From: CAYWLI01 sp964519535
Lineage (GTDB): Bacteria > Desulfobacterota > B13-G15 > RBG-16-54-18
DNA length: 12,104 nt
Direction of reading: 5' to 3'
NCBI GenBank assembly: GCA_964519535.1
Contig: CAZFIR010000275.1
Span: forward strand, 1 to 12,104
Made by a program: the position numbers and the translations under genes. The notes under the pieces are model-generated. The model was not told where the DNA came from, made no database searches, and saw only the letters and a program-made list of their open reading frames with translations. Positions 1 through 4,484 of the stretch are shown piece by piece (the first letter of the stretch is position 1; every line of letters starts with the position of its first letter).

Positions 1-92
1 ATGGTGTTATTCGAGAGATCAACCCTTAGTATTCTGTCCGTATACCCACGGACTATCTCAGCAGGTGTGTACCCTACTTCGGCGATGGTCAT
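1..92 (-). CDS. Aldehyde:ferredoxin oxidoreductase-family protein, N-terminal fragment (cut by window edge)
   Basis: Only the first 30 codons are in the window; the gene continues beyond position 1. The translation begins MTIAEVGYTPAEIVR and continues GYTDRILRVDLSNNT. The second part matches the N-terminal signature of tungsten/molybdopterin aldehyde:ferredoxin oxidoreductases (G-Y/W-x-G-x-I/F-L-R-V-D/N-L-S/T), which oxidise aldehydes to acids with ferredoxin in the cytoplasm of anaerobes. The 15-residue lead before this motif is somewhat longer than in typical members. The start at 92 is supported by a GAGGAG ribosome site at 101-106 with 8-nt spacing. A candidate promoter lies just upstream (130-159). 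BamB-type AOR-family subunits of benzoyl-CoA reductase are an alternative, because only the N-terminus is visible. The family call is by pattern recognition over about 15 residues, so confidence is moderate. Confidence 0.6.
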   Translation of the reverse strand, partial: MTIAEVGYTPAEIVRGYTDRILRVDLSNNT

Positions 93-129
93 AAAATCAA
101 CTCCTCGAATAATGGTAAAAAGAAGTAAA

Positions 130-159
130 ACTATTAATAAAAAAGGGGGTACTTGTCAA
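130..159 (-). promoter_or_regulatory. Candidate sigma-70 promoter for the AOR-family gene
   Basis: On the minus strand a perfect -35 box TTGACA (159 to 154) is followed after 18 nt by AATAGT (135 to 130), a 4/6 match to the -10 consensus. Transcription would start near 123 and give a leader of about 30 nt before the ATG at 92. The -10 box is weak. A perfect TATAAT lies at 167 to 162 on the same strand but has no recognisable -35 box, so the exact promoter is uncertain. Confidence 0.4.
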
Positions 160-203
160 GAATTATAAAAAAGTTTCTTCTGCTAGAACCCTAATTCCCT
201 GCA

Positions 204-241
204 GTAACCCAAGAATAACTACAAGGATTCTTTGGGGTAAC
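204..241. repeat. Imperfect inverted repeat downstream of the repressor gene
   Basis: AAGAAT at 211-216 pairs with ATTCTT at 227-232. CCC at 208-210 pairs with GGG at 234-236 after one bulged base, giving a stem of about 9-10 bp with a 10-nt loop. It lies 27-64 bp past the repressor stop codon (minus strand) and could act as a transcription terminator. However, no T-run follows it on the minus strand; T-rich sequence (GTTTTGTT, 242-249) follows only on the plus strand. Confidence 0.3.
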
Positions 242-267
242 GTTTTGTTCGGAGGGAAAAATCGAGT

Positions 268-975
268 TTATTTTACCAACTCTCTCCCGATCCAGATGAT
301 CCGGCCGATGATCTCAATGTCTCCTTTGTCAAGGTCTATGTCATAAGATTCGTAAAGCTTATTATCACTCATGACCTTAATGCAACGGGCGTCAATCGGC
401 TGGAGACGCTTCACCATAACGGCGTTTTTAGCGCGAAGGGCATAGATATTACCGACAACCACTTGTTTTTGAGAACGGTCGATGAGGACGAAATCACTAT
501 CGGTGATCGTCGGATCCATACTATCACCTCTTACTTCAAAAAGGACGAAGTCTTCAAGGTTACCCTTTAATTGTAACCACCTACGACGAAAGGCATACTT
601 TACTTCTGCTCCTCGCCCGATCCCTTTTCCTTCTCGCCCCTTCACACTCTCCAGGGCAACCAGAGGGATAAAGGCATACTCTCCAAGTTCCCCATACAAA
701 GCTGAATCTTCCTTGACCATCAATGTTGAGGACTCTACAAATAGAGGCCCTTCTCCCGTTACAAGCCAATGAAGATTATATTTCGTAATTTCAGAAATTC
801 TTATCAGCAATTCAAGAGATGGCTTTGTTTTACCAGATTCCACCTCCGATAGATAACTTGATGAAAATCCAAGTATTTTAGCAAATTCTTTTTGGGGTTT
901 TTTGCCGCGGACACGCTTTACGCGGTTCCCTATTTCGATCTTTGCGATTTTTTTGCTTGACAAATTCGTATTCAT
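268..975 (-). CDS. Phage-type XRE/S24 repressor (CI/LexA-like)
   Basis: This 235-aa two-domain repressor has an N-terminal XRE-type helix-turn-helix (about residues 16-70, with the recognition region around FAKILGFSSSYLSEVESG) and a C-terminal S24/LexA-like domain (about 100-233). The catalytic dyad is visible: Ser152 in GDSMDPT and Lys189 in AVMVKRL. The linker (about 100-125) shows no clear Ala-Gly or Cys-Gly scissile pair, so SOS-induced self-cleavage is possible but not demonstrated. No good ribosome site precedes the ATG at 975, and no better start is seen. It is divergent from the small Ner-like gene at 1012, the usual repressor/anti-repressor arrangement of temperate phages. It probably represses that gene's promoter, which overlaps the repressor start codon. 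No other phage gene is visible, so it may be a prophage remnant or a domesticated regulator. Confidence 0.85.
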   Translation of the reverse strand: MNTNLSSKKIAKIEIGNRVKRVRGKKPQKEFAKILGFSSSYLSEVESGKTKPSLELLIRISEITKYNLHWLVTGEGPLFVESSTLMVKEDSALYGELGEYAFIPLVALESVKGREGKGIGRGAEVKYAFRRRWLQLKGNLEDFVLFEVRGDSMDPTITDSDFVLIDRSQKQVVVGNIYALRAKNAVMVKRLQPIDARCIKVMSDNKLYESYDIDLDKGDIEIIGRIIWIGRELVK

Positions 976-986
976 CTGATTACAAT
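957..986 (+). promoter_or_regulatory. Sigma-70 promoter of the Ner-like gene
   Basis: A perfect -35 TTGACA (957-962), an 18-nt spacer and TACAAT (981-986, 5/6 match to the -10 consensus) predict a transcription start near 993, giving a leader of about 19 nt. The promoter overlaps the start of the divergent repressor gene (ATG at 975), so RNA polymerase or repressor bound here would affect both genes. Confidence 0.6.
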
Positions 987-988
987 GG

Positions 989-1003
989 AAATTATTGAAA
1001 TTT
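989..1003. promoter_or_regulatory. Possible operator dyad in the c/ner-like intergenic region
   Basis: AAATT (989-993) and AATTT (999-1003) form a short inverted repeat with a 5-nt centre. It straddles the predicted transcription start of the Ner-like gene, where a repressor would block that promoter. The sequence is AT-rich, so a dyad this short could arise by chance. Confidence 0.3.
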
Positions 1004-1011
1004 AATTAGAA

Positions 1012-1227
1012 ATGACGAAAAACATGACCCCCCTAGAGATCAAAATAGAACTCCTTAAGGCGGGTATCTCTATACGCCAGCTCGCAAGACACGTGGGGGT
1101 CAGCCACACGGCCATGTCCTATACTATCCACGGCGTCAATAAAGGTTTTAGGCTTCGTGAAGCCGTGGCGCGGGCTATCGGAAAGCGCATCGAAGAGATA
1201 TGGCCGTCCGAAGCGAAAACGATCTGA
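1012..1227 (+). CDS. Small Ner/Cro-like helix-turn-helix DNA-binding protein
   Basis: This 71-aa protein is essentially a single helix-turn-helix domain. Its HTH core is around residues 20-41 (SIRQLARHVGVSHTAMSYTI), followed by a helix ending in EEIWPSE (61-67). The C-terminal IWPS motif and the size resemble the Ner/Nlp family, whose Mu member is a negative regulator of early and repressor transcription. Many phage-associated proteins of this size share the pattern. It is divergent from the S24 repressor with 36 bp between the genes and has its own strong promoter, so it is probably the Ner/Cro half of a lysogeny switch. No good Shine-Dalgarno sequence is seen before 1012 or before the internal ATG at 1024 (residue 5), so the start is uncertain. 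No transposase or replication gene follows. Confidence 0.75.
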   Translation: MTKNMTPLEIKIELLKAGISIRQLARHVGVSHTAMSYTIHGVNKGFRLREAVARAIGKRIEEIWPSEAKTI

Positions 1228-1283
1228 GATCATTGTAGAGATATGTAGTTACCATGTCAATGTTTAAAAAACGGAGGTTTTAG

Positions 1284-1328
1284 ATGGTCTATAGAGCTTT
1301 TTCAGTTTATTTGAAATTAATCGCTTGA
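1284..1328 (+). CDS. Possible 14-residue leader peptide
   Basis: The frame reads MVYRAFSVYLKLIA then TGA. It is preceded by a textbook GGAGG ribosome site at 1273-1277, 6 nt before the ATG, which is better than the site of either neighbouring gene. There is no similarity to anything I recognise. It could be a small hydrophobic peptide or a chance SD-ATG pair. Confidence 0.25.
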   Translation: MVYRAFSVYLKLIA

Positions 1329-1465
1329 TACATCCCGTGATGACTACGATACAGCCTCTCAATAGAAATACCATTGTTTAACGATCGCTCATTAGAAGAC
1401 CACACCCCTTCATTGCCTGGGGAGGGACACACCTGTTAACTAACTCAGAGGGTGAATTGACGAGA

Positions 1466-1597
1466 ATGGATGACAAAAAAATGGCAACCAAATGGCTGAT
1501 GAGAAGGCAGTTTCTATACGATGTCCATAACCATCTGATTTTTAATGGCTTTTTTGCTTACAATAAAATTACAAAACTTGGCACAAAAAATGCTTAA
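1466..1597 (+). CDS. Small basic hypothetical ORF (43 aa)
   Basis: The translation starts MDDKKMATKWLMRRQFLYDV and is rich in Lys, Asn and Phe. The only ribosome-site candidate (AGAGGGTG around 1447-1454) is about 12 nt upstream, which is too far to be convincing. Its 3' end overlaps the sigma-54 -24/-12 elements at 1578-1595, which suggests the stretch is regulatory rather than coding. I recognise no family. Confidence 0.15.
   Translation: MDDKKMATKWLMRRQFLYDVHNHLIFNGFFAYNKITKLGTKNA
1578..1595 (+). promoter_or_regulatory. Sigma-54 (-24/-12) promoter of the PAS-GGDEF gene
   Basis: TTGGCACAAAAAATGCTT has the invariant GG (1580-1581) and GC (1592-1593) exactly 10 nt apart and the full TGGCAC -24 element. 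The -12 element is ATGCT against the TTGCW consensus. With C1593 at -12, transcription would start near 1605, leaving a leader of about 72 nt. An almost identical site (TGGCAC-N5-ATGCT) precedes the next large gene at 4388-4405. An RpoN-dependent activator would be needed; none is encoded in the window. Confidence 0.75.
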
Positions 1598-1631
1598 AAG
1601 TTAAAGAAATAATTTACACCCTGGCTTTCTC

Positions 1632-1657
1632 GCCGAATAAAACACGCAACATTCGGC
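1632..1657 (+). repeat. Perfect 7-bp hairpin in the leader of the PAS-GGDEF gene
   Basis: GCCGAAT (1632-1638) and ATTCGGC (1651-1657) form a perfect inverted repeat with a 12-nt loop. It lies in the predicted 5' untranslated region, 19 nt before the ATG. No U-run follows, so it is not an intrinsic terminator. It may affect mRNA stability or translation. Confidence 0.45.
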
Positions 1658-1676
1658 AAAATAGTAGTGATGAGCC

Positions 1677-4181
1677 ATGACTAACGATAAAGACAAAACA
1701 AGAGAAAGGCTTATCAAAGAAGCGGAAACATTGCGCCGGCAGATTGTTGAGTTGGAGCAATCCAGACGTGAATTCAGGAATGCAGAGGAAGTGCTGCGGG
1801 ATTCTCAAGAAGAGCTAGAAGCGATCTTTAATGACGCCAAGGCTGGTATAGCTATAATTGATGTAACGGGTAAAATCATCAAAGTTAACAAACGGATTCT
1901 CGAGGTCGGAGGGTATACTGAAAAAGACATCCTCGGGAAACGTTTTAAACTCTTAAAGATGTTTACTGCCAAAAGCATCGCCACGATAAACGCTAATTTC
2001 CCCCAGTTGATTGCAGGTAAAAAAGTACCTCCGTTTGAGTTGGAACTGCATACCAAAAGAGGGGAAAAACTAACTATGGAGCTCCGTTGTTCCCTTTTAA
2101 AGAAAAAAGGGGAAGTTGTCAGTATAATAGTGGTCATGAGAGATATCACTGAGCAAAAGCAAGCAGCGGAGGCGCTCCGAGAGTCTGAAGAAGAGCTCGA
2201 GGCGATCTTTAACGATGTCAGAGACGGTATAGTCTTGCTCGATTTGACAGGTCGGGTCGTCAAAGTAAACAAGAGGATAGAAGAAGTTACGGGTTACACT
2301 GGAAAAGATATCGTCGGGAAACGTTTTAACTTCTTAAAGATGTTTACCGCCAAAAGCGTTACCAAGATGATAGCTGCCTTTACCAAGACCGTCGCAGGCC
2401 AAGAAGTGCCCCCTTATGAAGTAGAAGGTTATACTAAGATAGGTGAAAAACGGATCGCTGAAATCTATGGCTCTCTCTTACGGCAAAAGGGGAAGGCGAC
2501 GAGGGTACTTGTAGTTCTGAAAGATGTCACCGCACACAAACGCACCGAAGAGCTCTTGAAAAAGGAGCGAGAAACATTTTATACCACCTTACAAGAAACT
2601 CCTGATGGAGTAGCCTTGATCGACAAGAATGGGAAATATCTCTATATCAATACTGCATTCACTAACATCACGGGTTATACCCTGAAAGATATCGCCACGG
2701 GAAAGGATTGGTTCAACAAGGCCTATCAAGACTCAAACTACAGGGAGCACGTCATCAAAATCTGGAAGAGGGACTTCGCACGCGGGGCTTTAGATAGGGT
2801 GTTCAGTGTAGTCTGCAAAGATGGGACGGTAAAGGAGATTGAGTTCAGGGGCACCGTGCTCAAAGATGAGCGGGCCATTGTGATATTAACTGACATCACC
2901 GAGCACAAGCAAGCGGAGCAAGTCTATCATGCCGTGGTGGAGCATTCCCTGCAAGGCCTGCACATCCTCCAAGATCAGCGCGAAATCTTTGCCAATTCCG
3001 CCTACGCCGCAATATTAGGCTACACGGTTGAAGAGCTGCTAGCCCTTCCGCACAAAGAAGTAAAAAACATCGTGCATCCGGATGATCAGGAACTTGTATG
3101 GGGATACTATCGGGATCATCTTGAAGACAAATCGGTCCCCCAGCGCTACGAATTTCGCGTCATTCGGAAGGATGGATCAGTGCGCTGGGTGGAGGCATTT
3201 TCCAGTCGCATCCACTATCGGGGACAACCCGCTGTCCAAATTGCCATACTCGATGTCACCGAACGCAAACAGGCTGAAGCAACCCTGAAAAATTCTGAAG
3301 AACGATATCGAACCCTTGTTGAGAGCTCTACTGATGCCATCTTGATGTTGGATCGGGAGAGGAACATCATCACCTGTAATCAGGCCTTCCTCAAGCTATT
3401 TGGTTATCAAAAAGAAGAGGTTACAGGTAAATCGACAAGGATCGTCCATCCATCAGAGGAAAGCTTCCGAACCTATAGTAAGGCCACATATACGTTGGTT
3501 GAAAGGGTTGGTTCCCTGCGGGAGGAATGGGATTTTATGCGAAAAGATGGCACAATCTTCCCGGCTGAAATAGTCACATCGCCCATACGATCACCCGATG
3601 GAACAACAACAGGTTACATCTGCATCAGCAGGGATATTACCGAGCGTAAGCAGGCGGAGGAGGAGCTCGAATATATGGCTACCCACGATGTCCTTACTGG
3701 CCTGCCCAACCGTACGCTCTTTAATGATCGACTCACGATGGCGCTGACTCATGCTCGGCGCTTCCAAAAGAATCTCTCCGTGATGATGCTCGACCTGGAT
3801 CTTTTCAAGGACGTCAACGATACCCTGGGGCACAGCATGGGAGATCAGTTGCTGTGCGTCGTCGGCAATCGCCTCGCAGAAGTGCTGCGCAAAGGGGATA
3901 CCGTCGCCCGCATCGGAGGCGATGAATTCCTGTTATTATTGCCAGAAATAAGCCGCATTGAAAATGCAACCACCATTGCCCAAAAGATCTTGGAGTCCTT
4001 TCGTTCACCCTTTGCGTTGGATGATCGCCGAGTTTACATCACCACCAGCATCGGGATCGCCATTTTCCCCGAGGACGGTAACGATGCTGATACCTTGGTG
4101 AAGAACGCCGACATTGCTATGTACCGCGCCAAACAAAGGGGGCGGGACAACTTCCAACGCTACGCATCAGCTCCGAAATAA
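1677..4181 (+). CDS. Cytosolic diguanylate cyclase with five PAS domains
   Basis: This 834-aa protein has a short N-terminal coiled coil (about 5-45), then PAS domains at about 44-160, 172-290, 298-410, 415-530 and 541-657, then a GGDEF domain (about 665-830). The cyclase looks active: GGDEF at 747-751, metal and substrate residues Asp706, Asn714 and Asp723, and the LTGLPNR entry motif. It should make cyclic di-GMP from two GTP. An RxxD product-inhibition site (RKGD, 738-741) sits five residues before GGDEF, so feedback control is likely. There is no EAL domain and no membrane segment, so it senses cytoplasmic signals; the ligands are unknown. PAS1 and PAS2 are close copies (for example KMFTAKS in both). 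Four of the five PAS domains end in a typical D-I/V-T-E-x-K linker. The ATG at 1677 has only a weak ribosome site. A sigma-54 promoter and a hairpin precede it. Confidence 0.93.
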   Translation: MTNDKDKTRERLIKEAETLRRQIVELEQSRREFRNAEEVLRDSQEELEAIFNDAKAGIAIIDVTGKIIKVNKRILEVGGYTEKDILGKRFKLLKMFTAKSIATINANFPQLIAGKKVPPFELELHTKRGEKLTMELRCSLLKKKGEVVSIIVVMRDITEQKQAAEALRESEEELEAIFNDVRDGIVLLDLTGRVVKVNKRIEEVTGYTGKDIVGKRFNFLKMFTAKSVTKMIAAFTKTVAGQEVPPYEVEGYTKIGEKRIAEIYGSLLRQKGKATRVLVVLKDVTAHKRTEELLKKERETFYTTLQETPDGVALIDKNGKYLYINTAFTNITGYTLKDIATGKDWFNKAYQDSNYREHVIKIWKRDFARGALDRVFSVVCKDGTVKEIEFRGTVLKDERAIVILTDITEHKQAEQVYHAVVEHSLQGLHILQDQREIFANSAYAAILGYTVEELLALPHKEVKNIVHPDDQELVWGYYRDHLEDKSVPQRYEFRVIRKDGSVRWVEAFSSRIHYRGQPAVQIAILDVTERKQAEATLKNSEERYRTLVESSTDAILMLDRERNIITCNQAFLKLFGYQKEEVTGKSTRIVHPSEESFRTYSKATYTLVERVGSLREEWDFMRKDGTIFPAEIVTSPIRSPDGTTTGYICISRDITERKQAEEELEYMATHDVLTGLPNRTLFNDRLTMALTHARRFQKNLSVMMLDLDLFKDVNDTLGHSMGDQLLCVVGNRLAEVLRKGDTVARIGGDEFLLLLPEISRIENATTIAQKILESFRSPFALDDRRVYITTSIGIAIFPEDGNDADTLVKNADIAMYRAKQRGRDNFQRYASAPK

Positions 4182-4387
4182 CCGCTTCTTTTTTCCGGCC
4201 ATCATGAGCAATTTTTGCCGTAATTCCTTTAACCTATCCTCATAATTATATGCATGCGATATCCTCTTTAGGTGACAAAAAACGTCTCTTTCGTGGATAA
4301 TAAACGCTCCCCTCCTCCTATCAATCACACCGAGTCCTACAACTGACTAATTTTCAAAGAGTTTTTTTTCCAATACCCTTCTTTATC

Positions 4388-4405
4388 TTGGCACAAATTA
4401 TGCTG
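4388..4405 (+). promoter_or_regulatory. Sigma-54 (-24/-12) promoter of the PAS-histidine kinase gene
   Basis: The site contains TGGCAC-AAATT-ATGCT, with GG at 4390-4391 and GC at 4402-4403 separated by exactly 10 nt. It differs from the promoter of the preceding gene only within the 5-nt spacer. Transcription would start near 4415, about 69 nt before the ATG. The matching distance and sequence suggest both PAS genes respond to the same RpoN-dependent activator. Confidence 0.75.
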
Positions 4406-4411
4406 AACTAT

Positions 4412-4439
4412 ACGAAGATATGTTAGGCGGATTCTTCGT
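4412..4439 (+). repeat. Perfect 7-bp hairpin at the start of the kinase mRNA
   Basis: ACGAAGA (4412-4418) and TCTTCGT (4433-4439) are perfect inverted repeats with a 14-nt loop. They begin at the predicted transcription start (about 4415). The leader of the upstream PAS-GGDEF gene also has a 7-bp hairpin, but with a different sequence. Confidence 0.4.
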
Positions 4440-4467
4440 GTCATTGCAACGCATTCAAATCTTTCAT

Positions 4468-4484
4468 TATTGCGGGAGGCAATA
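4468..4484 (+). promoter_or_regulatory. Ribosome binding site presented in a hairpin loop
   Basis: TATTGC (4468-4473) and GCAATA (4479-4484) pair perfectly around a GGGAG loop (4474-4478). The Shine-Dalgarno GGGAGG (4474-4479) therefore sits in the loop, and the first base of the ATG closes the stem. Spacing from the SD to the ATG is only 4 nt. A structure here could tune or gate translation of the kinase; this is inferred from pairing alone. Confidence 0.45.

Larger units (their letters stand above)
1228..1676. other. Long intergenic region with a sigma-54 promoter and tiny ORFs
   Basis: These 449 bp separate the Ner-like gene from the PAS-GGDEF gene. They hold two tiny reading frames of doubtful status (1284-1328 and 1466-1597), a sigma-54 promoter (1578-1595) and a leader hairpin (1632-1657). 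A sigma-54 promoter normally needs an upstream activator site. The stretch 1330-1550 is where one would be expected, but I could not identify a convincing repeated dyad there. No terminator for the Ner-like gene was recognised. Confidence 0.6.
4182..4483 (+). other. Intergenic region with the second sigma-54 promoter
   Basis: These 302 bp between the cyclase and kinase genes contain a sigma-54 promoter (4388-4405), a leader hairpin (4412-4439) and an SD-bearing hairpin (4468-4484). No terminator with a GC-rich stem and T-run was found behind the cyclase stop; a T-run at 4366-4371 lacks a stem. No credible gene is seen on either strand. Confidence 0.6.

Noticed and set aside
1..168. Open frame on the plus strand from 1 to TAA at 166-168
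   Set aside because: It runs antisense to the AOR-family start, has no recognisable protein motif, and ends in a low-complexity Lys/Asn-rich tail.
482..772. 96-aa plus-strand frame inside the repressor gene
   Set aside because: Antisense shadow of the S24 repressor, with Arg/Ser/Pro-rich composition and no domain signature.
1805..2272. 155-aa minus-strand frame inside the cyclase gene
   Set aside because: It is antisense to duplicated PAS domains; its Ser/Leu-rich translation and internal repeat mirror the coding strand.
4366..4371. T-run after the cyclase gene as an intrinsic terminator
   Set aside because: No GC-rich stem precedes it, and it is about 185 bp past the stop codon.
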